A DNA stretch of 64,000 bases, from contig JAGOQB010000006.1 in NCBI GenBank assembly GCA_017991675.1, positions 143,841 to 207,840 on the forward strand, in the 5' to 3' direction. This DNA is from Phenylobacterium sp. GTDB taxonomy: Bacteria > Pseudomonadota > Alphaproteobacteria > Caulobacterales > Caulobacteraceae. The translations under genes and the position numbers were made by a program. Positions 8,792-18,189 of the stretch are shown here, piece after piece (the stretch's first letter is position 1; every line of letters begins with the position of its first letter). The notes beneath the pieces were generated by a model. It searched no databases. It saw only the letters and a list, made by a program, of their open reading frames with translations, and was not told where the DNA came from.

Positions 8792-10027
8792 TTACTCCTG
8801 CAGCGCGCCCGCGCCAGTGTCGGGCGAGGCCTTGTGGGCCGGTGCGTCGGCCGCGCGGGCCTCGTCGTCCTTGGCCTCCATGGCCGCCAGCGAGCTGTTG
8901 ATCTCCTGGATTTCCTGGGCGGTCGGCTTGCGCCGCGGGGCATAAAGCGTGCCGAGCACCCGGGTCCGTTCGCCGCCGGCCGCGGACGCGTCGGCGACAT
9001 TGTAGGTCCGCACCTCGCCGGCCACGGCCAGGGTGACCTGCCGGCCGCCCCCGATGCCCTGGGTCTCAGGATTGAGCAGTCCGTTGGTGCGTGCGTCCAG
9101 CCCGCCGAGGATCGCCGGCGAGATGAAGGCCTCGCCGCCGGCGTAGCGGCCGGTGAAGGCTGGCGGCTCTCCCCAGGGACCGGTCCAGCGATAGAAGATG
9201 TGCAGCCCGACCTGCTTCATCTTCACCAGGGTCGGCGCCCAGTACGGCGCGACATACTCGGCGTGATAGTGGGTGGCCGAGCCGACGGACTTGTTGACGT
9301 GGCCGGCCAGGGCGCGGCGCGCCACCTCCTGCGCCTGCCGCCACAGGCCCGGTTCGGGCGCATAGCGGAGCGAGCCGTCGCAGGTGAAGCTGAACTGGCA
9401 ACCGGTGGTCCGGGCCGAGCCCTGATAAACCACACCGCAGACCGACTTCGGATAGGCCGGATGGCGCACCCGGTTCAGCACCACCTGGGCCACCGCCTCC
9501 TGGCCGAGCCGCGGCTCGCGGGCGCTTTCGTAATAGACCGCCTCGGCCAGACACTTCTGCGCCCGGCCCGCATCCTGGCCGCCGGCGTGCAGCACGAACG
9601 GCCGCATCGGGCGGATCGGCAGCTTGGAGAACGCCCGCATGGCGTTGATCTCCTCGGCCGTCTCCACCGAACTGGTGTCGAGCCCGAGATCGGGAATCTT
9701 GGAGATGTCGAGGCTGGTCCAGCCGACCGTCCGCCCCCACGGATCGGCCTGCCGGGCCAGCGGGTCGTGCCGCTTGGCCAGGGCCAGCATCGCCGGGTCC
9801 ATGTCCGCGGTCAGCCGCGTCAGCCCACGTTCGGAGAAGGTCCGCGCCACCTGCGCCAGGCCCTGCGACCTCCCGTCGCTGCCGTCAGTGTAGCGTGGGT
9901 TCGCGCAGGCAAGCAGTATCACCGCCAACCCGCAGGTCGCCGCCAGGGCCGCAATGAGGCCGCGCTGGGAGATGATCTGCGACAGTGGCAGCGGCGAAGT
10001 CCCGATCTGTTTCAGTCCCGGCTCCAT
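8792..10027 (-). CDS. SleB-type cell wall hydrolase, membrane anchored
   Basis: A protein of about 411 residues with one hydrophobic segment near residues 22-42 (a signal anchor ending LLACA). The cell-wall hydrolase (SleB, hydrolase_2) domain follows: KCLAEAVYYESAREP with the likely catalytic Glu at about 167, then VAQVVLNRVRHP and CQFSFTCDGS. It likely cleaves peptidoglycan glycan strands in the periplasm. An in-frame GTG at 10081 would add 18 residues, but those codons look unlike the gene, so the ATG at 10027 is preferred. A paralogue lies at 21566-22684. Confidence 0.85.
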   Translation of the reverse strand: MEPGLKQIGTSPLPLSQIISQRGLIAALAATCGLAVILLACANPRYTDGSDGRSQGLAQVARTFSERGLTRLTADMDPAMLALAKRHDPLARQADPWGRTVGWTSLDISKIPDLGLDTSSVETAEEINAMRAFSKLPIRPMRPFVLHAGGQDAGRAQKCLAEAVYYESAREPRLGQEAVAQVVLNRVRHPAYPKSVCGVVYQGSARTTGCQFSFTCDGSLRYAPEPGLWRQAQEVARRALAGHVNKSVGSATHYHAEYVAPYWAPTLVKMKQVGLHIFYRWTGPWGEPPAFTGRYAGGEAFISPAILGGLDARTNGLLNPETQGIGGGRQVTLAVAGEVRTYNVADASAAGGERTRVLGTLYAPRRKPTAQEIQEINSSLAAMEAKDDEARAADAPAHKASPDTGAGALQE

Positions 10028-10152
10028 GCAGCCGGAAACAGGCAAGATAGGGGCCAAACCCGCCAAGATCGAGTGTTGCACCCATGCGCCCAGGCTCGCA
10101 TGGTCCTGGGAACGACCCGTTCGGGGCCGGAATCAGCAGAGCGTCCGCCGAC

Positions 10153-12507
10153 ATGACGCCCGTCGGATCACCGCTGCGTTTCATACCGCGACGCTCGCCG
10201 CCGCTGCCCGCCGCGCTGGCCATCAGCCTCGGGGCGATGGCCGCCGCCGTCGCCATCCGCGGCCTGCTTGCCGGCTGGGACACCGCCTTCGCCCTCTCGG
10301 TCACCCACTTCCCCGCCTTCATTGTCGCCACCCTGTTCGCCGGCCAGCGCTGGGGTTGGATCAGCCTGGTCGCGGCCCTGGCGACCTCGCTGGCGATGCG
10401 CGGCGGCGTCCCGGCCGACCCGGCCATCCGGGCGGGCGCGATCCTCTACGTGCTCTCCGGCGCCGTCACGGTGTTCGTCGCCGCCACCCTGCGCGAGATC
10501 GTCCTGCGCCTGGACGAGGCCCAGGCCGCGCTCGACCGCAGCGAGGCGCGGCTGCAGATGGCCCAGAACGCCGGCGACGTCGGCCTCTGGGACTGGGACG
10601 CCGAGAGCGGCGAAGGCTTTTGGTCGCCGGCCCTCTATCGCAATCTCGGCCTGCCGATCCACACGCGGGCGGGCGTGCGCAAGCTGCTCGACGTGGTCCA
10701 TCCGGAAGACCGCGAGCGGGTCCGCCTGAACAACATCGCCGCGATCCGCAGCGGCCAGATGGCGCCGTGCGAGTACCGCATCGTGCGGCCGGACGGCGAG
10801 GTCCGCTGGTTGCTGTCGCGCGGCGAGGTGCTGATCAACGGCGCCGGGCGGGCCGTCCGCGCCGTCGGCGTCAATATCGACATCACAGATCGGCGGCATG
10901 CCTTTGAAAAACTTCGTGAAAGCGAAGAGCGCTTCCGGGTCATGGCCGACAGCGCCCCGGCCCTGCTCTGGGTCTCGCGACCCGACGGCCGCCGGGAGTT
11001 CGTCAACCAGGCCTATGTCGACTATCTCGGCCGGACCTACGAGGAGGCCCTTGAGTTCGACTGGCGCGAGGCGCTCCACCCCGACGATCTGCCGCGGATC
11101 CTGGAGGAGCAGGTGGCCGGCGAGGCCACCCGCAGGCCGTTCCGGCTGGAGGCGCGCTATCGGCGCAAGACCGGCGAATGGTGCTGGATCCGCTCGGTCT
11201 CGCAACCGCGCTTCGGACCGGACGGGACCTTCTCGGGCTTCATCGGTATCGGCATCGACATCACCGACGCCAAGGAGGCCGAGCACGACCTGCAGGACAT
11301 CAACGAACTGCTGGCCGAGCGCGTCGCCGCCGCCCTGGCCGAGCGCGACGAGGCCCAGGCCCGGCTGCATCACGCCCAGAAGCTGGAGGCGGTCGGCCAG
11401 CTCACCGGCGGCGTCGCCCACGATTTCAACAATCTGCTGACCGTCATCACCGGCGCGCTCGACCTGATCCAGCGCCGGCCCGACGACGTCGCGCGCCGCG
11501 ACCGGATGATCGAGGCGGCGCTGGGCGCGGCGCGGCGTGGCGAGCGCCTGACCCACCAGTTGCTGGCCTTCTCCCGCCGCCAGGCGCTCAAGCCCGAGGC
11601 GGTGCGCATCGACGAGCTGTTGGCCGAAAGCGAACCGCTGTTGCGGCGCGCGGTCGGCGAGGCCGTCCAGCTCACCCTGACGGCCGGCGCCCCGCAGGCC
11701 GTGGCCATGATCGACCAGGGCCAGTTCGACGCGGCGATCATGAACCTGGTGGTCAACGCCCGCGACGCCGTGGGCCAGGGCGGCGCCATCGAAATCCGCA
11801 CCCAGTCCTGCGCTCTCGCCGACGGCGAGGTGCAGGACGTCGCGGCCGGCGACTATGTCCGCGTGGAGGTGTGCGACAATGGCGTCGGCATGGCGCCCGA
11901 TGTCCTGGCCCGCGCCTTCGAACCCTTCTTCACCACCAAGGACATCGGCAAGGGCACGGGGCTGGGCCTCTCCCAGGCCTACGGCTTTGCGCGCCAAAGC
12001 GGCGGCGGCGTCGCGATCCACACCGCCGCCGGCCAAGGAGCGGTCGTCAGCCTCTACCTCCCCCGCTGCGGCGAGGGCCCGGCCCAGTCCGCCCCCGCGG
12101 AAACCGAGCGCGCGCAGCCGCCGCCCGCACGCCAGCTGAACGTACTGCTGGTCGAGGACGACGCCGAGGTCGGGGCGATGGTCAGCAACATGCTCGCCGA
12201 ACTCGGCCACGCGGTGGTCCGCGCCATCGACGTCGATCAGGCCCTGGCCGCCCTGGACAGCCATCCGGAGCTGGACGTGGTGCTCACCGACCTGGTGATG
12301 CCGGGCGGCCGCTCGGGCCTCGACCTCGCCGCCACGGTCAGCGAGCGGCGGCCCGGCCTGGCCGTCATCCTGTCGACCGGCTATGCCGGCGAGGCCCAGC
12401 CCATCGCCGCCGAAACCCCCTGGCCACTGCTGCGAAAGCCCTACGCCGCCGACACCCTGGCCCGCGCCCTGGCCGACAACGTCGCCCCGCGCATCCCCGC
12501 GGCCTGA
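10153..12507 (+). CDS. Hybrid sensor histidine kinase (membrane, PAS-PAS-HisKA-HATPase-REC)
   Basis: About 784 residues. The N-terminus has about four transmembrane helices (DUF4118-like), followed by two PAS/PAC modules, each ending in a VNIDITD- or IGIDITD-like strand. Next come the H-box [11 protein letters not shown] with phospho-acceptor His423, an ATPase domain ([27 protein letters not shown]) and a receiver domain with Asp713 in [11 protein letters not shown]. It should autophosphorylate in response to an unknown cue and pass phosphate to its own receiver. The ATG at 10153 is chosen; an earlier in-frame ATG at 10084 would run into the divergent gene's upstream region. No output domain is present. 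Confidence 0.9.
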   Translation: MTPVGSPLRFIPRRSPPLPAALAISLGAMAAAVAIRGLLAGWDTAFALSVTHFPAFIVATLFAGQRWGWISLVAALATSLAMRGGVPADPAIRAGAILYVLSGAVTVFVAATLREIVLRLDEAQAALDRSEARLQMAQNAGDVGLWDWDAESGEGFWSPALYRNLGLPIHTRAGVRKLLDVVHPEDRERVRLNNIAAIRSGQMAPCEYRIVRPDGEVRWLLSRGEVLINGAGRAVRAVGVNIDITDRRHAFEKLRESEERFRVMADSAPALLWVSRPDGRREFVNQAYVDYLGRTYEEALEFDWREALHPDDLPRILEEQVAGEATRRPFRLEARYRRKTGEWCWIRSVSQPRFGPDGTFSGFIGIGIDITDAKEAEHDLQDINELLAERVAAALAERDEAQARLHHAQKLEAVGQLTGGVAHDFNNLLTVITGALDLIQRRPDDVARRDRMIEAALGAARRGERLTHQLLAFSRRQALKPEAVRIDELLAESEPLLRRAVGEAVQLTLTAGAPQAVAMIDQGQFDAAIMNLVVNARDAVGQGGAIEIRTQSCALADGEVQDVAAGDYVRVEVCDNGVGMAPDVLARAFEPFFTTKDIGKGTGLGLSQAYGFARQSGGGVAIHTAAGQGAVVSLYLPRCGEGPAQSAPAETERAQPPPARQLNVLLVEDDAEVGAMVSNMLAELGHAVVRAIDVDQALAALDSHPELDVVLTDLVMPGGRSGLDLAATVSERRPGLAVILSTGYAGEAQPIAAETPWPLLRKPYAADTLARALADNVAPRIPAA

Positions 12508-12542
12508 CGCCTTCCCTCACAGGGCTTCAAGATAATGTGGAC

Positions 12543-12571
12543 TTGTGCGGATCCGGGCGCGGGTCTATACC
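12543..12571 (+). promoter_or_regulatory. Candidate sigma-70-type promoter of nadABC
   Basis: TTGTGC at 12543-12548 and TATACC at 12566-12571 are separated by 17 bases, so transcription would start near 12578. It lies just upstream of the first palindromic operator. This rests on sequence match only. Confidence 0.45.
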
Positions 12572-12586
12572 ATCAGTCATCGGTTT

Positions 12587-12601
12587 TGCTCGTTTTGAGC
12601 A
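12587..12601. promoter_or_regulatory. Palindromic operator 1 upstream of nadA
   Basis: TGCTC, five bases, GAGCA. The same arms recur at 12662-12676 in front of nadA, with a start-to-start distance of 75 bases. Paired identical palindromes suggest a dedicated repressor of NAD synthesis. NadQ is a known alphaproteobacterial candidate, but I cannot confirm its motif here. Confidence 0.7.
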
Positions 12602-12610
12602 TAATCAGGA

Positions 12611-12648
12611 CGCCGACGGGGCGCTGCAGACATCCCGCGGCGTTTTTT
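12611..12648 (+). terminator. Terminator-like hairpin in the nadA leader
   Basis: CGCCG at 12611-12615 pairs with CGGCG at 12638-12642, a GGG/CCC inner stem adds to it, and six Ts follow (12643-12648). It lies between the two operators. It may end readthrough from the upstream kinase gene, or act as an attenuator if transcription starts near 12578. Confidence 0.6.
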
Positions 12649-12660
12649 GAGGCCGACGAA

Positions 12661-12677
12661 ATGCTCAATTTGAGCAT
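12661..12677. promoter_or_regulatory. Palindromic operator 2 at the nadA ribosome site
   Basis: ATGCTC, five bases, GAGCAT; directly followed by the AAGGAGGG ribosome site. It repeats operator 1 with the same arm sequence and spacer length. Binding here would block transcription through, or initiation at, the nadA start. Confidence 0.7.
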
Positions 12678-12690
12678 AAGGAGGGATACA

Positions 12691-13773
12691 ATGGCTGACG
12701 GTTCGCAACTCGCGTTCACGCCTGCTGTCGAAGCCGCCACCTCGCCCATGTGGGAGAAGGTGAAGCATCACGTCACTCCGATGGAGTGGCGCCTCCACGC
12801 CCCGCTGATCGCCGAGATCAATCGCCTGAAGCGCGAGAAGAACGCGGTCATCCTGGCGCACAACTACATGACGCCCGAGATTTTCCACGGGGTCGGCGAC
12901 TATGTCGGCGACAGCCTGGGCCTGGCCAAGGAAGCGGCCAAGTCGGACGCCGCGATCATCATCCAGGCCGGCGTGCACTTCATGGCCGAGACCTCGAAGA
13001 TCCTGTCGCCGGAAAAGACCATCCTGATCCCGGACCTGACCGCCGGCTGCAGCCTCGCCTCTTCGATCACCGGCGCCGACGTGCGCCTGATCAAGCAGCG
13101 CTATCCGGGCCTGCCGGTCGTCACCTACGTGAACACCACCGCCGACGTGAAGGCCGAGACCGACGTCTGCTGCACCAGCGCCAACGCCGTGCAGGTGGTC
13201 GAGCACGTCGCCAAGGAGTGGGGCGTCGACAAGGTCATCCTGATCCCTGACGAGTTCCTGGCCCGCAACGTCGCGCGCCAGACGGACGTCGGCATCATCG
13301 CCTGGAAGGGCCGCTGCGAAGTGCACGAGCGCTTCACCGCCGAAGACATCCTGGAGCTCAAGGCGTCCTATCCGAACGCCGAGATCCTGGCCCACCCGGA
13401 GTGCCCGGCCGAAGTGCTGGAAGTGTCCGATTTCGCCGGTTCGACCGCGGCGATGAACGACTACGTCCTGCAGCGCAAACCCAAGCAGGTGGTGCTGATC
13501 ACCGAGTGCTCGATGGCCGACAACGTCGCCGCTGACGCGCCGTTCACCGAGTTCGTGCGTCCGTGCAACCTGTGCCCGCACATGAAGAAGATCAGCCTCC
13601 AGAACATCTACGAGGCGCTGCTGCACAACCGCTTCGAGGTCACCGTCGATCCGGCGATCGCCGACCGCGCGCGTGTGGCCGTCCAGCGCATGGTCGACCT
13701 GCCGCCGCCGGCGGTTCCGGCCCGCTACGACCTGGTGAAGGCCCGTCACCACGTGGACGTCGAGCTGATCTGA
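12691..13773 (+). CDS. nadA: Quinolinate synthase
   Basis: A 360-residue [4Fe-4S] enzyme that condenses iminoaspartate (from NadB) with dihydroxyacetone phosphate to give quinolinate. Likely cluster ligands are Cys120 (AGCSLASS), Cys238 (HPEC) and one of Cys292/Cys295 (CNLCPHMKK), the usual three-site pattern. The open frame extends upstream to 12535, but the ATG at 12691 is preceded by a strong AAGGAGGG and fits the family's length. The upstream extension runs through the operators. It is the first gene of nadA-nadB-nadC. Confidence 0.97.
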   Translation: MADGSQLAFTPAVEAATSPMWEKVKHHVTPMEWRLHAPLIAEINRLKREKNAVILAHNYMTPEIFHGVGDYVGDSLGLAKEAAKSDAAIIIQAGVHFMAETSKILSPEKTILIPDLTAGCSLASSITGADVRLIKQRYPGLPVVTYVNTTADVKAETDVCCTSANAVQVVEHVAKEWGVDKVILIPDEFLARNVARQTDVGIIAWKGRCEVHERFTAEDILELKASYPNAEILAHPECPAEVLEVSDFAGSTAAMNDYVLQRKPKQVVLITECSMADNVAADAPFTEFVRPCNLCPHMKKISLQNIYEALLHNRFEVTVDPAIADRARVAVQRMVDLPPPAVPARYDLVKARHHVDVELI

Positions 13774-13775
13774 CC

Positions 13776-15287
13776 ATGGAGCGGATCAAGCACGACGGCG
13801 TGCTGATCGTCGGCGCCGGCCTGGCCGGGCTGTCCGCAGCCCTGGCCGCCGCGCCGCGAAAGGCCCTGGTCCTGACCGGCGCCCCGCTGAGCCAAGGCTG
13901 CTCCTCGGCCTGGGCGCAAGGCGGCATGGCCGCCGCCCTCAGCGGCGAGGACGCCCCCGAACTGCACGCCGCCGACACCATCGCCGCCGGCGCGGGCCTG
14001 GTCGATCCGGCCATGGCCACGATCCTGGCGCAGGAAGGCCCGCAGGCGGTTCGCGATCTGGCCGCGCTCGGCGCGCCGTTCGATCGCACGGCTGACGGCG
14101 ATTTCGCCACCAGCCTCGAGGCCGCCCACTCACGCGCCCGCGTCGCGCGGGTGAAGGGCGACCAGGCGGGCCGCGCGATCATGGACGCGGTGATCGCCGC
14201 GGCGCTCTCGGCCCGTCACGTCAAGGTCCGCGCCGGCTGCCGGCTGCGCGGCCTGCTGCGTGACGCCGAGGGCCGGGTGCGCGGCGTGCTGGCCGAGGAA
14301 GACGGCCAACTGATCGAGTTCGTCGCGCCCGCCGTCATCCTGGCGACCGGCGGCGTCGGCGGCCTCTATGGCGTGACCACCACCCCGCCGGAGCTGAAGG
14401 GCGAGGGCCTGGCCCTGGCCGCCCTGGCTGGCGCGACCATCGCCGATCCCGAATTCGTGCAGTTCCACCCGACCGCCATCGACATCGGCCGTGATCCTGC
14501 GCCGCTGGCGACCGAAGCCCTGCGCGGCGAGGGCGCCAAGCTCATCGACGGGACCGGCGAGGCGTTCATGGCCCGCTATCATCCCGACGCTGAGCTCGCG
14601 CCGCGCGACGTGGTCGCCCGCGCCATCCACGCCGAGCGCGAAGCCGGCCGCGGCGCCTTCCTCGACGCCCGCGCCGCCGTCGGCGCCCACTTCCCCGACG
14701 AGTTCCCCGCGGTGTTCGCCGCCTGCCTCTCCGGCGGCGTGGATCCGCGCGTGCAGCCGATCCCGGTGGCGCCGGCCTGCCACTACCACATGGGCGGCAT
14801 CGTCACCGACGCCGACGGCGCAACCAGCTTGCCCGGCCTCTACGCGGCCGGCGAGTGCGCCTCGACCGGGGTGCACGGCGCCAACCGCCTGGCCTCGAAC
14901 TCGCTGCTCGAGGCGGCGGTGTTCGGCGCCCGCGCCGGCCGCGCCGCCGCCGCGTTCGCAGATCCCAAGACCCGTCCGCTGCGCGCGGCGGCCGCCCCCG
15001 AGCTGCCAGGCGAGGCGCTGGCGCAGCTGCGCGCCGCCATGAGCCGCGACGCCGGCGTGGTGCGCGACGCCGCCGGCCTGACGCGCCTGCTTGCGCTGAT
15101 CGACGCGATGGAGGCCGCCCACGGCCAGGCCCTGCCGCTGGTCGCCGCCCGTCTGGTCGCCCAGGCCGCGCTCGACCGCCCCGCCAGCCTGGGCGCCCAC
15201 TTCCGCGCCGACGGTCCGCCCGACGCCGCGCCGTCCCGCACCTTCGTCAACCTGGCCTCCCCGGCCGCCAGCCTCGCCGCCGAATGA
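13776..15287 (+). CDS. nadB: L-aspartate oxidase
   Basis: A 503-residue FAD enzyme that oxidises L-aspartate to iminoaspartate for NadA. The FAD loop (IVGAGLAGLSAALAA) is at the N-terminus, followed by QGCSSAWAQGGMAAA, the substrate-site HFHPTA-type segment (QFHPTAIDIG), and the CHYHMGGI plus GECASTGVHGANRLASNSLLE signatures shared with fumarate reductase flavoproteins. The start codon lies two bases after the nadA stop, so translation is probably coupled. The C-terminal helical domain is somewhat short but present. Confidence 0.96.
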   Translation: MERIKHDGVLIVGAGLAGLSAALAAAPRKALVLTGAPLSQGCSSAWAQGGMAAALSGEDAPELHAADTIAAGAGLVDPAMATILAQEGPQAVRDLAALGAPFDRTADGDFATSLEAAHSRARVARVKGDQAGRAIMDAVIAAALSARHVKVRAGCRLRGLLRDAEGRVRGVLAEEDGQLIEFVAPAVILATGGVGGLYGVTTTPPELKGEGLALAALAGATIADPEFVQFHPTAIDIGRDPAPLATEALRGEGAKLIDGTGEAFMARYHPDAELAPRDVVARAIHAEREAGRGAFLDARAAVGAHFPDEFPAVFAACLSGGVDPRVQPIPVAPACHYHMGGIVTDADGATSLPGLYAAGECASTGVHGANRLASNSLLEAAVFGARAGRAAAAFADPKTRPLRAAAAPELPGEALAQLRAAMSRDAGVVRDAAGLTRLLALIDAMEAAHGQALPLVAARLVAQAALDRPASLGAHFRADGPPDAAPSRTFVNLASPAASLAAE

Positions 15288-16129
15288 TCGCTCCCATCCC
15301 TGACCTGCTCATCCAGCCGGTGGTGTCCGCCGCCCTGGCCGAAGACCTTGGCCGCGCCGGCGACGTCACCGCCCAGGCCTGCATCGAGGCCCATGCGCGT
15401 CTTACCGCCGTGTTCGCGGCGCGGCAGAACGGCGTGGTCGCAGGCCTGGCCTGCGCGCGACTGGCGGTGCTGGCCCTCGACCCGGCGGCGAAGTTCGAGG
15501 CCATGGTCGCCGACGGCTACGAGGTCCAGCCCGGCGAAGTCCTGGCCAAGGTCGAGGCCAACGCCCGCGCCCTGCTGTCGGCCGAGCGCACCGCCCTCAA
15601 CCTGCTCGGCCGGCTGTCGGGCGTCGCCACCCTGACCCGCGACTATGTCCAGGCCGTCGCCGGAAGCGGCGCGCGCATCGCCGACACCCGCAAGACGACG
15701 CCCGGCCTGCGCCACCTGGAAAAATACGCCGTGCGTTGCGGCGGCGGGATCAACCACCGCTTCGGCCTGGATGACGCGATCCTGATCAAGGACAATCATG
15801 TCGCGGCCTGCGGCGGGGTCGGCGAGGCCCTGCGCCGGGCGCGGGCGGCCGCCGGCCACCTGATGAAGATCGAGGTCGAGGTCGACAGTCTGACCCAGCT
15901 CGAAGAGGCGCTGCCCCATCGCCCCGACGTGATCATGCTCGACAATTTCAGCCTCGAGGATCTGGCCAAGGCTGTGGCCATGACCGGCGGCCGCACGACC
16001 CTGGAGGCCTCCGGCGGGGTCAACCTGCAGACCGTGCGCGGCATCGCCGCCAGCGGCGTGCAGGTGATCAGCGTCGGCGCCCTCACCCACTCGGCCAGCG
16101 TGCTCGATATCGGCCTCGACGCGGTCTGA
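15284..16129 (+). CDS. nadC: Nicotinate-nucleotide diphosphorylase (carboxylating)
   Basis: A 281-residue quinolinate phosphoribosyltransferase, converting quinolinate and PRPP to nicotinate mononucleotide, CO2 and pyrophosphate. Family marks are ALLSAERTALNLLGRLSGVAT, the TRKTTPGLRHLEKYAV segment that binds quinolinate, IKDNHV, KIEVEVDS, and the final ASGGVN...SVGALTHS phosphate-binding region. Its ATG overlaps the nadB stop (ATGA), confirming the operon order A-B-C. Confidence 0.97.
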   Translation: MIAPIPDLLIQPVVSAALAEDLGRAGDVTAQACIEAHARLTAVFAARQNGVVAGLACARLAVLALDPAAKFEAMVADGYEVQPGEVLAKVEANARALLSAERTALNLLGRLSGVATLTRDYVQAVAGSGARIADTRKTTPGLRHLEKYAVRCGGGINHRFGLDDAILIKDNHVAACGGVGEALRRARAAAGHLMKIEVEVDSLTQLEEALPHRPDVIMLDNFSLEDLAKAVAMTGGRTTLEASGGVNLQTVRGIAASGVQVISVGALTHSASVLDIGLDAV

Positions 16130-16159
16130 GCGGGGAACAAGCCGGCCCACGGGCTGTTC

Positions 16160-16181
16160 CTTTCCTGGTCACCGGAAAGGA
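16160..16181 (+). promoter_or_regulatory. Hairpin enclosing the ribosome site of the next gene
   Basis: CCTTTCC (16160-16166) can pair with GGAAAGG (16174-16180) across an eight-base loop. The second arm is the ribosome site of the 69-residue gene starting at 16189, so folding would hide it. A second inverted repeat (GGAACA at 16134 with TGTTCC at 16155) lies just before. Confidence 0.45.
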
Positions 16182-16188
16182 CTCTCCC

Positions 16189-16398
16189 ATGAGCAAGGCG
16201 CCCCCGATCCCGAAGGAACAACGGTCCTTCCGCGGCCAGCGGCCCGACATCCAGGGCGAAGGCCGCGACCGCCGCGACGCCAAGACCGGCGTCTACTCGC
16301 CCGGCCACGGCGACGATTTCAACATCAAGAGCCAGGGCCGGCAGGGCAACCTCTACCAGAACGTCGACACCGTGCACGCCCGCACGCAGGACCGCTGA
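16189..16398 (+). CDS. Small hydrophilic hypothetical protein
   Basis: A 69-residue protein with no membrane or signal segment, rich in Arg, Gln, Gly and Asp (FRGQRPDIQGEGRDRRDAKTG). It looks disordered. It has a clear ribosome site (GGAAAGGA) eight bases before the ATG. The family is not recognised. It follows nadC by 59 bases with a hairpin between, so it could be a separate unit. Codon use matches its neighbours, which supports a real gene. Confidence 0.65.
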   Translation: MSKAPPIPKEQRSFRGQRPDIQGEGRDRRDAKTGVYSPGHGDDFNIKSQGRQGNLYQNVDTVHARTQDR

Positions 16399-16503
16399 CG
16401 CTCACCCCTGGATAGCATCGTTACGCGAAGACCGCCTTTGACGCGTTAAGCCTCTTTTGCGCATTTTCTTTGCAAGCTGCGCATTAAGTGGTCGGGCGGC
16501 GTA

Positions 16504-18189
16504 ATGAAGTTACCGGTTTTTGAGTTTGACGAGGGCTTCGACGGCGTCGCGCGGGCGGCGCGGCGGATGGCTCCGTCGCGATGGATCATGGTGGCGGTGT
16601 ACGCGGTCCTGGTCGCCAGGACCCTGTCGCCGGCCATGGCGGTCGGTTGGGTCGCGGCCTTCGTCTTCGCCGAGGCCTGGACGATGATCGCCACCGCCCC
16701 GCACGCGCGGGGCGTTCCGACCCGCGCCCAGCGCCTGTCGTATCTCGGCTCGGCCATCGCCATCAACGGGGTCTGGGTCGGGCTCGGCGTCGCCTACTGG
16801 CTGGCCGCCTTCCCGGGCGCGGAGTACTTCGCCCTGCTGGTCTGGTCGGCCCTGCTGTTCAACGGCATGAGCCATGCCTACCGCTCGCCCCTCGCCTCGC
16901 TGGTGTTCGGCGCGCCGAGCGGACTGTGCATCCTGCTCGCGCCGCTGATCTATCCCCGTTTTCACGGCTCCCAGCAGATCTTCGTAGCGCTCGGAGTGAT
17001 GGTCTATGTGGGCTATGCGGTCATCTCGGCCGCCCGCGGCGTCGCCGCTTCGCGCCAGTTGAGCGCCGCCCTGACCGATCTTGAGGAACAGAGCCGCGCC
17101 GCCCGCGCCGCCAGCGAGGCCAAGTCGACCTTCCTGGCGATGATGAGCCACGAACTGCGCACCCCGATGAACGGCGTGCTCGGCATGGCCCACGCGCTCG
17201 ACCGCACCGACCTGGACACACGCCAGGCGCAGTACGTGAAGACCCTGCTGCGCTCCGGCGGCGGGCTGATGACCATCCTCAACGACGTGCTCGACCTGGC
17301 CAAGATCGAGGCCGGCAAGTTCGACATCGACAACCGCCCGTTCAACCTGCACCAGACGGTCGCGCGCACCGTCGACCTCTGGACCCATACCGCCGAGGAC
17401 AAGGGCCTGTCGCTGACCTGCGACGCGCCGGCCGACATCCCGCGCTGGGTCAGCGGCGACGACGCCCGCCTGCGCCAGATTCTGCAGAACCTGCTCTCCA
17501 ACGCCGTCAAGTTCACGGCCTCCGGCGAGGTGCGGCTGATCATCGAGCGCACCGCATCAGGTCTCGCCTTCAGCGTCTCCGACACTGGCCCAGGTCTCGA
17601 CGAAGCGACCCAGGCGCGCCTGTTCCAGGGCTTCACCCAGGCCGACAGTAGCATTTCGCGCAGGTTCGGCGGCACGGGGCTGGGCCTGGCCATCTCCCGC
17701 GAACTGGCCCGCCTGATGGGCGGCGACCTCACCGTCGAAAGCCGGCTCGGCGACGGAGCCCGCTTCACGCTCGAACTGCCGCTGGCGCAGGTCGAGGCCC
17801 AGGACGAGTTCGCCGACGCCCCCAACGACCTGGAAGCGGCCCTGCGGGTGCTCGTCGTCGACGACAACTCGACCAACCGCGAGGTCGCCCGCGCCCTGCT
17901 CGAAGCCATCGGCGCCAGCGTCTCCACCGCCTCCAGCGGGGCCGAGGGCCTCGCCTGCCTGGAGGACACCGACTTCGACGTCGTGCTGATGGACATCCAC
18001 ATGCCGGACATGAACGGCATCGAGACGCTGGCGGCCATCCGCGCCGCCGGCCGCCAGGCGCTGCCGGTCGTCGCCCTGACCGCCGACGCCATGACCGGCG
18101 AGCGCGAGCGCCTGCTGGCGCTCGGCTTCAACGGTTATCTCAGCAAGCCGCTCGAGCCCTCGGCCCTGGTCCGCGCCCTGGCGGCCTAG
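16504..18189 (+). CDS. Hybrid sensor histidine kinase, membrane bound
   Basis: A 561-residue protein with about five to six membrane helices in the first 170 residues. A short coiled linker follows, then HisKA with His216 ([18 protein letters not shown]), an ATPase domain ([35 protein letters not shown]) and a receiver domain with Asp497 ([13 protein letters not shown]) and Lys in YLSKPLEP. It lacks a PAS domain, so the membrane part or a partner senses the signal. The stop shares a CTAG with the convergent exported DJ-1 gene. Confidence 0.92.
   Translation: MKLPVFEFDEGFDGVARAARRMAPSRWIMVAVYAVLVARTLSPAMAVGWVAAFVFAEAWTMIATAPHARGVPTRAQRLSYLGSAIAINGVWVGLGVAYWLAAFPGAEYFALLVWSALLFNGMSHAYRSPLASLVFGAPSGLCILLAPLIYPRFHGSQQIFVALGVMVYVGYAVISAARGVAASRQLSAALTDLEEQSRAARAASEAKSTFLAMMSHELRTPMNGVLGMAHALDRTDLDTRQAQYVKTLLRSGGGLMTILNDVLDLAKIEAGKFDIDNRPFNLHQTVARTVDLWTHTAEDKGLSLTCDAPADIPRWVSGDDARLRQILQNLLSNAVKFTASGEVRLIIERTASGLAFSVSDTGPGLDEATQARLFQGFTQADSSISRRFGGTGLGLAISRELARLMGGDLTVESRLGDGARFTLELPLAQVEAQDEFADAPNDLEAALRVLVVDDNSTNREVARALLEAIGASVSTASSGAEGLACLEDTDFDVVLMDIHMPDMNGIETLAAIRAAGRQALPVVALTADAMTGERERLLALGFNGYLSKPLEPSALVRALAA

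Noticed and set aside
10168-12264. Open frame of about 698 codons on the minus strand
   Set aside because: It is the antisense of the hybrid kinase and contains no recognisable motif.
12535-12690. Possible longer nadA start
   Set aside because: The extension would run through both operators and the hairpin, and the ATG at 12691 has a strong ribosome site and fits the family length.
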